Source: Actinotalea caeni
Lineage (GTDB): Bacteria; Actinomycetota; Actinomycetes; Actinomycetales; Beutenbergiaceae
Length of the DNA stretch: 54,079 nucleotides
NCBI RefSeq assembly: GCF_009733795.1
Contig: NZ_WNXX01000022.1
Location: 1 to 54,079 of the forward strand
Direction of reading: 5' to 3'
Shown: positions 1-8,094 of the stretch, in pieces
Position numbering within the stretch: the stretch's first letter is position 1
How the letters are laid out: each line of letters opens with the position of its first letter
Notes under the pieces: model-generated
What the model was told of the DNA's origin: nothing
Databases searched by the model: none
What the model saw: the letters and a program-made list of their open reading frames with translations, nothing else
Program-made: the position numbers and the translations under genes

Positions 1-1043
1 CCTCCCGGCCGGCCGCCGAGCCCGAGCCCGCCCCGCAGCCCGCGCCGCCCGCCCAGCAGCCGGCACCCGCTCCGGAGCCCCGGCCCGCGCCCGTCGCGAG
101 CACGCCGGCCACCCCCGCGGCGGCGACGTCGAACTCCTCCGCGGTGCTCGCCAAGCCCCCGGTGCGCAAGCTCGCCAAGGACCTCGGGGTCGACCTCGAC
201 CGGCTCAAGGGCACCGGCCCCGGCGGCATCATCACCCGCGAGGACGTGCAGGCGGCCGTGGAGTCCGCGCAGCCGGAGCGGCTGGTCGTCTACCCCGGCG
301 ACGACCGCCCCTGGCTCGACGGCGGCACCGTCTCCGCCGATGGCCGCACCACCCGGGTGCCGGTGCGCAGCGTGCGCCGACGCACCGCCGAGGCGATGGT
401 CGCGAGCGCCTTCACCGCGCCGCACGTCACCGTCATCACGGCGACCGACGTCACCAAGACGATGAAGCTCATCAAGAAGCTGCGCACCGACCGGGAGTTC
501 GCCGACGTCAAGGTGACGCCCACGCTGATCGTGGCCAAGGCGCTGATCCTCGCGATCCGGCGCCACCCCGAGATCAGCGCGGCCTGGGACGACGACACGC
601 AGGAGATCGTCTACAAGCACTACATCAACCTCGGCATCGCGGCCGCGACGCCGCGAGGTCTGGTCGTGCCGAACATCAAGGACGCGCACCGGCTGGGGCT
701 GCACGACCTCGCGGTGCAGCTCAACGAGCTCACGGCGCGTGCCCGCGAGGGCAAGACGCAGCCCTCGGAGATGACCGGCGGCACCGTGACGATCACGAAC
801 ATCGGCACGTTCGGCATCGACACCGGCACGCCGATCCTCAACCCGGGGGAGTCGGCGATCCTCGCCGTCGGGGCGATCACCAAGCGGCCGTGGGTGCACA
901 AGGGCAAGGTCCGCGCCCGCTGGGTGACCCGGCTGGCGCTCAGCTTCGACCACCGGCTGGTCGACGGCGAGCTCGGCTCCCGGGTGCTGCAGGACGTCGC
1001 GGCGACGCTCAACGACCCGGCGCGCGGGCTCGTCTGGGGCTGA
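1..1043 (+). CDS. Dihydrolipoamide acyltransferase (E2) of a 2-oxo-acid dehydrogenase complex, 5'-truncated by window edge
   Basis: The reading frame is open from the first bases, so the true start and the lipoyl domain(s) lie outside the window. The visible part begins with a Pro/Ala-rich flexible linker, followed by a peripheral subunit (E3)-binding domain (around 147-260, motif AKPPVRKLAKDLGVDL) and the catalytic acyltransferase domain ending in SFDHRLVDGE, which carries the active-site His and Asp of the HRxxDG motif. The enzyme transfers the acyl group from lipoyl to CoA in the cytoplasmic multienzyme complex. Branched-chain (BkdC type) is likelier than pyruvate in actinobacteria, but substrate cannot be read from sequence. 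E1 genes would be expected upstream. The 3' end nearly abuts a convergent pseudogene. Confidence 0.94.
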   Translation, partial: SRPAAEPEPAPQPAPPAQQPAPAPEPRPAPVASTPATPAAATSNSSAVLAKPPVRKLAKDLGVDLDRLKGTGPGGIITREDVQAAVESAQPERLVVYPGDDRPWLDGGTVSADGRTTRVPVRSVRRRTAEAMVASAFTAPHVTVITATDVTKTMKLIKKLRTDREFADVKVTPTLIVAKALILAIRRHPEISAAWDDDTQEIVYKHYINLGIAAATPRGLVVPNIKDAHRLGLHDLAVQLNELTARAREGKTQPSEMTGGTVTITNIGTFGIDTGTPILNPGESAILAVGAITKRPWVHKGKVRARWVTRLALSFDHRLVDGELGSRVLQDVAATLNDPARGLVWG

Positions 1044-1050
1044 GCGCCGC

Positions 1051-2010
1051 TCAGCCGTGCTCCGGCAGGTGGGTGGGCCGGTACGGCTGGAGCGTGATCG
1101 CGTTGAACGCCTTGGCGTGCCCGTCGCCGATCGAGAGCAGCGCCCTGCGCAGCGTCCGGGGCAGCCGGGGCACCAGCGCGCTCAGCCGTGCACGCGTCGC
1201 GACCTGGCGCTCGGTGCGGGGCACGAGCGTCGTGGTCGCGCCCTGACCGGCGCGCCAGGAGGCCTCGACCATCGGGCGGATCCGCCGCTCGTAGGCGCCG
1301 AACGCGACCGTGTGGTCGCCGCCGGCGGCCGCGAGCTCGCCCGCGAGCACGTAGGCGCTCACGACCGCGAGGGTCGTGCCGCCGCCGACGGCGGCACCCG
1401 GTGAGAAGCCGGCGTCGCCGACGAGCGTGACCCGGCCGCGGCTCCAGGTCGGCATCCGCACCTGGCTGATCGAGTCGAGGTAGAGGTCCTCGACGTCGTC
1501 GAGGTGCTCGAGCAGTCGCGGCACCTCCCACCCGGCGCCGGCCAGCGCCGTGCGCAGGAACGCCTCTGGGCGTCGACGTCGCGGTGGTCGAGTCGGCCAC
1601 CTCCTCGCGGTGGACGACGACGACGGCCCGGCCCTCGTCGCTCTCGCGCACGGGGTAGCAGGCGATCCCGGGGGCCGTGTGGACGCGGGCGGTCCCGGGC
1701 TCGGTCATCTCGGCCGGGACGCCGAGCACCGCGACGTAGCCGTGGAGGAAGTGCAGCGGCTGCTCGCCCAACACCAGGCGCCGCACGCCCGACCGGAGCC
1801 CGTCGGCCCCGACCACCAGGTCGAAGCGATGGCGGTCGCCGCCGGCGAAGGTCACGTCGACGCCGGTCGCGTCCTCCGCGAGCGCGGCGATGCTGTCGCC
1901 GAAGCGGTACTCCACCCCGGCGGTGCGCTCGTGCAGGATCCGGGTGAGATGGCCGCGGAGCACCTCGACACTGCGGTCGGCGAGCTTCTCGGCGTCGATG
2001 CGGATCGTGC
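1051..2010 (-). pseudogene. FAD-dependent monooxygenase remnant (N-terminus deleted, one frameshift)
   Basis: Two adjacent reverse-strand frames together give the middle and C-terminus of a PHBH-type FAD monooxygenase. The upstream frame carries EVLRGHLTRILHERT and GADGLRSGVR (the DG motif). The downstream frame carries VTLVGDAGFSPGAAVGGG (the GD motif for FAD ribityl contacts) and ends at 1051. The N-terminal GxGxxG Rossmann segment, about 100 residues, is absent. A single extra base near 1567 (T on the + strand) separates the frames: removing it gives STPEAFLRTALAGAGWEVP without interruption. Homology stops near 2010, where the C-terminal half of a TetR regulator begins on the opposite strand. 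Two independent lesions make activity very unlikely. Confidence 0.8.
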
Positions 2011-2308
2011 GCCGGGCCGGCTCCTCGAGGCGTACGTCGACATGTCGATGGAGCACCGCGCGGTCACGCGGCTCGTCGTCAGCGACCCGGCGACCCTCGG
2101 CTACCTCGACCTCGCGGCCCGCGTGGTCGAGTGGCGCCGGCGCGTCATCGCACTGCTGGTCGGCGCCGACGCCGACCTCGCCGCGCAGGTCCGTGCCGTG
2201 GTCGCGATCGGCGGTCTCGCCGACTGCACGGTGATGTTCCCCGACGTCGCCGACGCCGACCTCAAGGTCGCCGCCGTCGACGCCGCGCTCGCGACGCTGC
2301 ACGGCTGA
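2011..2308 (+). pseudogene. TetR-family regulator remnant (C-terminal ligand-binding part only)
   Basis: The + strand frame from about 2011 to the stop at 2308 reads LLEAYVDMSMEHRAVTRLVV, then SDPATLGYLD, and ends ADLKVAAVDAALATLHG. This is the helical C-terminal half typical of TetR proteins that pair with a divergent oxidoreductase gene. The N-terminal helix-turn-helix is missing: upstream sequence in the same frame is only the antisense of the monooxygenase remnant. The original arrangement was probably a divergent pair sharing a promoter region, and a deletion removed that region together with both 5' ends. The TetR assignment rests on pattern recognition of the C-terminal half, which is poorly conserved between families. 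Confidence 0.6.
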
Positions 2309-2357
2309 GCGGCCCCGACCCCGGCCGGGCCGCCGGCCGCTCGGGCGGAGCCGTGCG

Positions 2358-3263
2358 CTACCAGTTCTGCCCGGAGCCGTTGCCGCCGCCGGAGGCCTGC
2401 TCCTCCGCGTCGGCCGACTGCTGGGCCTCCTCGTTGCGGGACTGCAGCTCCTCCTGCTGCGGGTCGAGCGACTCGGTCGGCGACTCGCTCTCGCCGCCGC
2501 TGCTGTCATCGCTCGGGGACTCGCTCTCGCCCCCGTCGCCGCTGCTCTCGCCGTCGGTCGGGGACTCGCTCTCGCCGGAGGACTCGCCGTCGGTCGGCTC
2601 CTCGCTCTCGCCCTCGCCGCCGTCCTCGCCCTGCTGCTCCTGCTCCTGCTGCTGCTGCTCCTGCTCGGCCTGCTCCTGGCTCTCCTGCTGGCGCTCCTCG
2701 GCCTCCTGGGCCTCCTCGCCGCCGTTGCCGCCGCTCTCGCCGCAGTTGGCGAGCATGGTCTGGGCCTGCTGGTAGTAGTCGGCGGCCATCGCAGGGTCGC
2801 CGGCGGCGCGGGACTCGTCGCCCAGCCCCTCCAGCGCGAGCGAGTAGTTGGTCCGCACGTCGCACTCGTCCTTGCCGGGCGGCTCGCCCTGCGGCGACCT
2901 CGGCACGAGGTCGAGCGCGACCTCGAGCTGCTGGGTGGCCTGGAAGAACTGGCCGCTCGCGTAGATCGCGGTGCCCTGGTTGAAGTGCGCCTTCCAGGGC
3001 TCGACGACGTTGAACACCTCGAGCGCCTCGAACCGCTCGGCGGCGGTGTTGTGGTTCGCGTGCTCGTACGCCGAGGACCCCGCCATGTTGAGCGCGACGG
3101 CCGAGAGCAGCTTGAGCGCCGCCAGGAAGGCGATCAGCATCAGCGGCGCGGACCACAGCAGCAGCCGGCGGCGACGTGCCGCGAGCTCCTCGGCGAAGCG
3201 TGCGTCGCGGATCTCCTCGGTGGTCCTGAACTCACCCGGGGGTGGGAGGACGTCCAGCGTCAT
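2358..3263 (-). CDS. TPR-like membrane protein with acidic tail (BatC-like), last gene of MoxR/VWA operon
   Basis: A 301-residue protein with one membrane segment near residues 34-57 (LLLWSAPLMLIAFLAALKLL) followed by a helical tetratricopeptide-like region (about 75-175: HFNQGTAIYASGQFFQATQQ, then TNYSLALEGLGDE and MAADYYQQAQTML). The last 115 residues or so are extremely rich in Glu, Gln, Ser and Asp with reiterated SGESESPTDGE-type units. The ATG overlaps the stop of the VWA gene upstream by 4 bases, indicating translational coupling. Position and TPR content match BatC of Bat operons. A scaffolding role beside the VWA proteins at the membrane is inferred; the acidic tail is low complexity and may be disordered. 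Confidence 0.82.
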   Translation of the reverse strand: MTLDVLPPPGEFRTTEEIRDARFAEELAARRRRLLLWSAPLMLIAFLAALKLLSAVALNMAGSSAYEHANHNTAAERFEALEVFNVVEPWKAHFNQGTAIYASGQFFQATQQLEVALDLVPRSPQGEPPGKDECDVRTNYSLALEGLGDESRAAGDPAMAADYYQQAQTMLANCGESGGNGGEEAQEAEERQQESQEQAEQEQQQQEQEQQGEDGGEGESEEPTDGESSGESESPTDGESSGDGGESESPSDDSSGGESESPTESLDPQQEELQSRNEEAQQSADAEEQASGGGNGSGQNW

Positions 3264-4336
3264 CGGCTTCCCCTTCCGGCCAAGGCCTCAGCGCGCTGCG
3301 TGTCACGCTGCTGCACCGCGACGCCGGCGCCGCCGCGGCGGCGCTTGGGCACCTCGCGCGAGAGGTCCCACGCCTCCCACGCGAGCAGCATCGCGAGCAG
3401 CACGGCCGCGGGCCAGTACACGTCGGTGTAGGTCGTGAGGTCGCGCCGGCCGTCCTCGGCGAGCGCCTGCAGGTCGATGTCGTCGACCAGCGAGGTGACC
3501 TCGCTGGGCGCGATGCGGTGGGTGTACTGCACGCCCATCTGGTCGGCGATCGTGCGCAGCGTCGTCTCGTCGATCCGGGAGATCGCGTCGGCACCGGTGT
3601 CGTCGGTGATGTACGGCGCGTCGGTGCCGTAGCCGGTGCTGCTGGTGCCGTCGTAGCTGCGCATCCGGCCGCCCTCGGCGGTGCCGTAGCCGAGGACCGC
3701 GCCGCCGTCGACCAACGGGGCGAGGTCGGCGAAGGACTCGAAGCCGTCCGAGGCGTCGGAGCCGGAGCCGTTGGTGTTCTCGCCGTCGGAGAAGAAGAAC
3801 ACGAGCCGCACGTTGGAGGGGTTGCGCTCGGCCGCGGCCGTGAGGGTCTCGCGCAGCTGGTCCAGCGGCCGGTCCACCGAGGAGCCGGCGGAGTAGGCGG
3901 TGATCTCCTGACGCAGCGTGTCCGCCCAGGACCGCACCGCGCGCGCGTCGGTGGTCAGCGGCAGCTGTCGTGTCGCCTGGGAGTCGAACGAGATGATCGC
4001 GTAGCGCGAGCCCGGCAGCGCCTGCGTGAGCGCGACCATGTCGTGGGAGACCCCGTGCAGCCGTGGCTCGCTGCCGTTGTAGTCCTCGGCCGCCATCGAG
4101 CCAGTGCGGTCGACGACGAAGTACAGCTCGGCGTTGGAGACCAGCCCGTCCTGCTCGGTGCTCGGGATCGCGGGGCAGAGCCCGATGACGGCGACGCACG
4201 CCACCATCGCGGTGCGGCGCGCCCAGTCGAGGCGGCGCTCGCCGTGGGAGGTGCGCAGCCGCCACGCGCACAGCGCGAGCAGCGGCACCAGCACGGCCGC
4301 CAGGGCCCACACGGGCCACAGCATGCGGAGCGTCAT
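3260..4336 (-). CDS. VWA-domain membrane protein (BatB-like)
   Basis: A 358-residue protein with N-terminal hydrophobic segments (about 6-24 and 43-58), a von Willebrand factor A domain and a C-terminal membrane segment near 308-327. The metal-ion-dependent adhesion site reads DRTGS (D76, T78, S80), a DxTxS variant of the usual DxSxS, so the second ligand is Thr instead of Ser. RYAIISFDSQA and VRLVFFFSDGENTN are the later VWA strands. It lies 43 bases after the other VWA gene and couples by ATGA to the TPR gene downstream. Paired VWA proteins in MoxR operons are thought to form a metal-dependent membrane-anchored platform; the substrate is unknown. Confidence 0.88.
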   Translation of the reverse strand: MTLRMLWPVWALAAVLVPLLALCAWRLRTSHGERRLDWARRTAMVACVAVIGLCPAIPSTEQDGLVSNAELYFVVDRTGSMAAEDYNGSEPRLHGVSHDMVALTQALPGSRYAIISFDSQATRQLPLTTDARAVRSWADTLRQEITAYSAGSSVDRPLDQLRETLTAAAERNPSNVRLVFFFSDGENTNGSGSDASDGFESFADLAPLVDGGAVLGYGTAEGGRMRSYDGTSSTGYGTDAPYITDDTGADAISRIDETTLRTIADQMGVQYTHRIAPSEVTSLVDDIDLQALAEDGRRDLTTYTDVYWPAAVLLAMLLAWEAWDLSREVPKRRRGGAGVAVQQRDTQRAEALAGRGSR

Positions 4337-4379
4337 CGGGGCACCTCGCCGTCGGTCGGGGGTGCGGTGGTGCGGCAGG

Positions 4380-5417
4380 TCATGTGCGCAACCTCCACAC
4401 CGCCACGAGGTAGGTCGCGAGCGCGACCACCAGCCAGGCGAAGTAGCGCTCCGGGCGGTCGGTGATGACGACGTCGACGTCGGCGTCCAGGTCGACGGCC
4501 TGCTGGGCGGTGATCTGGTCGACGACCTGCGAGACCAGGTCCGGGTCCTCGGCGTTGAAGAACAGCCCGTCGTGGGACTCGACGACGTCGCGGTACTCCT
4601 TCTCCTCGGCGGCCGAGGAGGACGTCACCGCGCCCGCGTAGATGCCGAACAGGTCGATGCCGCGGTCGGCGACGAGCTGGCCGGCCTCGGGCAGCGAGTA
4701 CACGGGGTTGCCGAGCACCTGGTTGTCGGTCGCGAGGATGATCGAGCGGGACCGCTCGCTGTCCTGCTCGTCGAACATCAGGGCGCACGTCGCGAGGCCG
4801 TCGCCGACGAGCGAGGACTCGTTGTCGCCCATCCCGGTGGTGCCGGTCAGGTAGTCGAGCAGCCGGTCGTAGTGGCCGGGGTCGAAGGACCAGTCGCTGA
4901 GCGAGTCGACGTCGAAGTCGAGCACGTCGGCGGCGTAGCGCAGCTCCTCCTCGACCAGCTGGTAGTCGTCGGTGAGCGGGAACACGGTCCGCGACGTCGA
5001 GTTCCAGATCGACAGCGCGATCCGCTCGCCCTGGAAGGACGGCAGCAGCTCGAGGAAGCGGTCGACCACCTCGGTGTCGAACTCCAGCATCGAGCCGGAC
5101 ACGTCGAGGCAGAGCACGATGTCGCGGGTCGCGAGCTCCTCGCTGCGGACCTGGCGCTCCACCGGGCGGGAGGCGAGGAACCCGGTCGCGACCGTGGTGC
5201 CGAGCAGGATCACCCCGACGACGGCGAGCAGCAGCCGGTAGCGCGACAGCCGCGTGCGGAACGAGGGCAGCGTCGGCAGGTAGGAGGCGTTCGCCACCCA
5301 GGTGACGTCCTGGGGCCGGGTGCGCGGGCGGCGGGCGAACCACCCGATCACACCGAGCACGAGGACCACGGCGAGGACCACCCACAGCGCCCACCCGTGC
5401 ATGTAGTGGTTCACCAC
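4380..5417 (-). CDS. VWA-domain membrane protein (BatA-like)
   Basis: A 345-residue protein with membrane segments at about 8-27 and 60-81 and a VWA domain opening with DIVLCLDVSGSM, whose MIDAS ligands D105, S107 and S109 are all present. A third hydrophobic stretch close to the C-terminus (FAWLVVALATYLVAVW) anchors the other side, so the VWA domain sits between membrane helices on one face. The GTG start overlaps the preceding gene by 7 bases. Together with the next gene it gives the VWA-VWA pair characteristic of Bat/MoxR clusters. Known VWA partners of MoxR ATPases take part in metal insertion or complex assembly; which applies here cannot be told. Confidence 0.88.
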   Translation of the reverse strand: MVNHYMHGWALWVVLAVVLVLGVIGWFARRPRTRPQDVTWVANASYLPTLPSFRTRLSRYRLLLAVVGVILLGTTVATGFLASRPVERQVRSEELATRDIVLCLDVSGSMLEFDTEVVDRFLELLPSFQGERIALSIWNSTSRTVFPLTDDYQLVEEELRYAADVLDFDVDSLSDWSFDPGHYDRLLDYLTGTTGMGDNESSLVGDGLATCALMFDEQDSERSRSIILATDNQVLGNPVYSLPEAGQLVADRGIDLFGIYAGAVTSSSAAEEKEYRDVVESHDGLFFNAEDPDLVSQVVDQITAQQAVDLDADVDVVITDRPERYFAWLVVALATYLVAVWRLRT

Positions 5418-5908
5418 TGCTCGACCACCGCCCGGGCGTTGGTCGTGGCGGCCAGCGCCTCGGCGTCGGAGTCGATCGCGAACGCCGGCTCCTCGTAGTC
5501 GCTGAGCAGCGCGGTGAGGCGGTCGGTGCCCTCGAGCCGGGCGAGCTCACCGACCGTCAGCGAGCTGGTGTCCATGCGGAGCCGGCCGTTGGCGAACTCG
5601 CGCATGATGTGGTTGAGGTCCAGGTGCAGCGTGCGCAGGTCGGAGACGCCCTCGCGGTAGCGCTCCTCGGCGCGGGCGATGTCGGCGAGGGTCGCGGCGC
5701 GCAGGTCGGCGAACCGATCGCGGCGGCCGCCCTTCTCCTCGTACGGGCGCTTGCGGGTGTACCAGAGCACCCACCACAGCCAGGCCGCGATCGCGACGAG
5801 CAGGCCGACGCCCACGATCGGCACCCACACCGAGTAGGCGGCCGGCGGCACCGGGTCGTGGACCTCGACGGCCCACACCGGGAGGGTCGGCAGGTCAGCG
5901 GTGGACAC
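5411..5908 (-). CDS. Single-pass membrane protein of MoxR operon (DUF4381-like)
   Basis: A 165-residue protein with a short extracytoplasmic N-terminus, one strong membrane helix (about 28-50, WVPIVGVGLLVAIAAWLWWV) and a basic, helical cytoplasmic part containing ERYREGVSDLRTLHLDLNHI. Its place between the DUF58 gene and the first VWA gene is the place of DUF4381 proteins in Bat operons, and the layout (short N-terminus, TM, helical tail) fits. It overlaps the DUF58 gene by 14 bases and the VWA gene by 7. I do not see a motif that proves DUF4381; assignment relies on context and topology. Confidence 0.75.
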   Translation of the reverse strand: MSTADLPTLPVWAVEVHDPVPPAAYSVWVPIVGVGLLVAIAAWLWWVLWYTRKRPYEEKGGRRDRFADLRAATLADIARAEERYREGVSDLRTLHLDLNHIMREFANGRLRMDTSSLTVGELARLEGTDRLTALLSDYEEPAFAIDSDAEALAATTNARAVVEQW

Positions 5909-6782
5909 GCTTCTGCCTCCTCAGGATGTCGATCATCGCGTCGATGAGCTGGTCCTCGCTGTCGGCGGTGACGGCCTCGACGCCGCGCCGGCGCAGCAGC
6001 GCGGCGGCGTCGCCCCGGCGGCGCAGCGCGTACTCGGTGGCCTCCTCGACGAGGTCCTTGCGCGAGCGCAGGAACTCGGGGATGTCCAACGGGGTGTCGA
6101 CGTCGTCGATCACCTCGTTCGGATCGTCGGTCGGCAGCCGGTCGCCGATCTGCACGACCATGACCTCGTGCCGGGTGCGCAGCCGCTTGAGCGCCATCTC
6201 GTGGACGGGCTCGGGCCGTGCCTCGTCGGTGATGACGACGACGAGCGAGCGGCGCGTGAACCAGGTGAGGATGCGGTCGAACACCCGGTTGAGGTCGCTG
6301 CGCGGCGCCTCGAGGTCGAACATCGCCTCGGCGCGGCGCAGCAGCATCTCCATGTGGGAGCTGCCGCCGCGGGCGGGGATCTGCACGATCCGCTCGTCGT
6401 CGCCGGCGACGAGCGCGACGGTGTCGCCGCGGTTGCGCGCGAGGTAGCAGATCACCTCGGCCGCGAACAGCGCGAGGTCGGACTTCCTGCTGCCGTCGGG
6501 CGCCGTCGCCGCCATGTTCCGACCGGTGTCGACGGCGAGCACCATCGCGAGGTTGGAGTCGCGCACGAACCGGCGGATCACCGGGTGCCCGGTGGAGGCG
6601 GTCGCCTTCCAGTCGATGTCGGAGACGTCGTCACCGATCTGGTAGAGCGCCATCTCGTCGAAGTCCTGGCCGTGGCCGGAGTAGATCGAGCGGTGCCGAC
6701 CTTCCAGGAGGCCCGAGGCGCGCCGGACCGTCGGCAGGTCCAGGCGTGCCCGGACCTTGGCCAGACGAGAGGTCGATGCCAC
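5895..6782 (-). CDS. DUF58 domain protein
   Basis: A 295-residue protein with the DUF58 signature: YQIGDDVSDIDWKATA (about 47-62) followed by an arm that resembles a degenerate VWA fold (MVLAVDTGRNM, 80-90). DUF58 proteins nearly always follow a moxR gene, and here moxR lies 32 bases upstream. The GTG start is preceded by a clear aggagg ribosome site. It is predicted cytoplasmic, lacking membrane segments seen in some DUF58 proteins. It probably acts as an adaptor between the ATPase and membrane VWA proteins, which is inference from conserved gene order. Confidence 0.9.
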   Translation of the reverse strand: MASTSRLAKVRARLDLPTVRRASGLLEGRHRSIYSGHGQDFDEMALYQIGDDVSDIDWKATASTGHPVIRRFVRDSNLAMVLAVDTGRNMAATAPDGSRKSDLALFAAEVICYLARNRGDTVALVAGDDERIVQIPARGGSSHMEMLLRRAEAMFDLEAPRSDLNRVFDRILTWFTRRSLVVVITDEARPEPVHEMALKRLRTRHEVMVVQIGDRLPTDDPNEVIDDVDTPLDIPEFLRSRKDLVEEATEYALRRRGDAAALLRRRGVEAVTADSEDQLIDAMIDILRRQKRVHR

Positions 6783-6814
6783 GGGTGTGCGGCCTCCTGC
6801 GGGAGTCGGGTCGG

Positions 6815-7834
6815 TCAGGGGCTCGGGACCGCCGCGAACACGGCGTCGACGAGCGCCTCGGGCGCGACGTTGTTGGCGAGGGCGTCGTAGGTGCGCACGA
6901 TGCGGTGGCGCAGCACCGAGTGCCGCAGCGCCTTGACGTCGTCGGGTACGACGTAGGAGCGGCCCGACTGCACCGCCAGCGCCTGCGCGATCCGCATCAG
7001 CGCGATGCCGCCACGCGGCGAGGCACCGACGCGCACGTGCTGGCTGAGGTTCGGCAGCGGGCGCGGACCGCCGCCGCGGGTCGTGTTGATGATCGCGACG
7101 ATGTACTGCTTGATCGAGGTGTCGACGTAGACCTTCTGGACCAGCTGCTGCAGGAACTCGACGTCGGCGATCGAGATCGGCTCGGCCGTCAGCGGCGCGG
7201 TCATCGACCCGTTGTTGATCCGCTCGAGGATGTCCACCTCCTCGTCCGGGGCGGGGTAGGTGAGCACCTCCTTCATGAGGAACCGGTCCATCTGGGCCTC
7301 GGGCAGCACGTAGGTGCCCTCCTCCTCGATGGGGTTCTGGGTCGCGAGCACCATGAACGGCCGCGGCAGCGGGTACATCTCGCCGCCGATGGAGGTCTGC
7401 TTCTCCTGCATCGCCTCGAGCATCGCCGACTGCGTCTTGGCGCTGGACCGGTTGATCTCGTCGAGCAGCACGAGGTTCGCGTGCACCGGGCCGAGCTGGG
7501 TGGTGAACTCACCCGTGGCCTGGTTGTAGATCTGCGTGCCGACGATGTCGTTCGGCATCAGGTCCGGGGTGCACTGAATGCGGTGGAACGAGCCGCCGAT
7601 CGCCGAGGCGAGGGTCTGCGCCGCGGTCGTCTTGGCGAGGCCGGGCACCGACTCCAGCAGCACGTGGCCGCCCGCGAGCAGCGAGCTGACGAGCGCGGTC
7701 CGCAGGGCCTGCTGACCGACGATGCGCTGGTCGAAGACGCGGGCGATCTGGGAGAGCAGCTCGGTGGCGCGCCGGGAGTCGTCGTAGGAGATCGGCGAGG
7801 TCTGCGGCGCCAGGCTCGAGGTGGTCGTGGACAT
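6815..7834 (-). CDS. MoxR-family AAA+ ATPase
   Basis: A 339-residue AAA+ protein. Walker A is the MoxR variant SVPGLAKTT (62-70), Walker B is LVLLDEINR (121-129), and sensor 1 lies in VLATQNPIEEEGTY. The C-terminal lid contains GASPRGGIAL, the sensor 2 arginine region. The start is an ATG at 7832-7834 with gtgggag about 7 bases upstream. The frame is open further upstream into an unrelated surface-protein remnant, but that region lacks MoxR homology, so the longer reading is rejected. MoxR ATPases act as chaperones with VWA partners, and this gene heads a six-gene operon containing exactly those partners. Confidence 0.93.
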   Translation of the reverse strand: MSTTTSSLAPQTSPISYDDSRRATELLSQIARVFDQRIVGQQALRTALVSSLLAGGHVLLESVPGLAKTTAAQTLASAIGGSFHRIQCTPDLMPNDIVGTQIYNQATGEFTTQLGPVHANLVLLDEINRSSAKTQSAMLEAMQEKQTSIGGEMYPLPRPFMVLATQNPIEEEGTYVLPEAQMDRFLMKEVLTYPAPDEEVDILERINNGSMTAPLTAEPISIADVEFLQQLVQKVYVDTSIKQYIVAIINTTRGGGPRPLPNLSQHVRVGASPRGGIALMRIAQALAVQSGRSYVVPDDVKALRHSVLRHRIVRTYDALANNVAPEALVDAVFAAVPSP

Positions 7835-8046
7835 GGGCTCCCACTCGATTGCTGGATGTCGGTGCGGATGCGGGGCACGTCGAACTCGGCGTGCGCCAGG
7901 CTTCGAGACCCCGCGATTATGCCTCACCAACCTCCGCGTCCCGCCGGTCGCGGCGGGGCAGCGGTGCCCATGGCGGGATCCACTCACCCCATGAGCGGCG
8001 GCGCTACCCGGTGAGCGGCGGCGCGCCCGGGCTCCTGTGGACGCCA

Positions 8047-8085
8047 CTGTGCCGGGCACCCTTTGGGGGAGGTTGCCCGGCACAG
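8047..8085. terminator. Perfect 12-bp inverted repeat between surface-protein remnant and moxR
   Basis: CTGTGCCGGGCA (8047-8058) and TGCCCGGCACAG (8074-8085) are perfect reverse complements around a 15-base loop. There is no long U tract, as usual in high-GC actinobacteria. It lies just after the membrane-anchor coding part of the remnant on the reverse strand and about 210 bases before the moxR start, which fits a terminator isolating the two units. Confidence 0.6.
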
Positions 8086-8094
8086 CCACAGAGT

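Noticed and set aside
620-2509. A long reverse-strand frame that could be read as one 629-residue protein
   Set aside because: Only its middle, between about 2010 and 1567, resembles a monooxygenase; both ends are antisense of other genes or shifted nonsense. It is a pseudogene fragment, not one protein.
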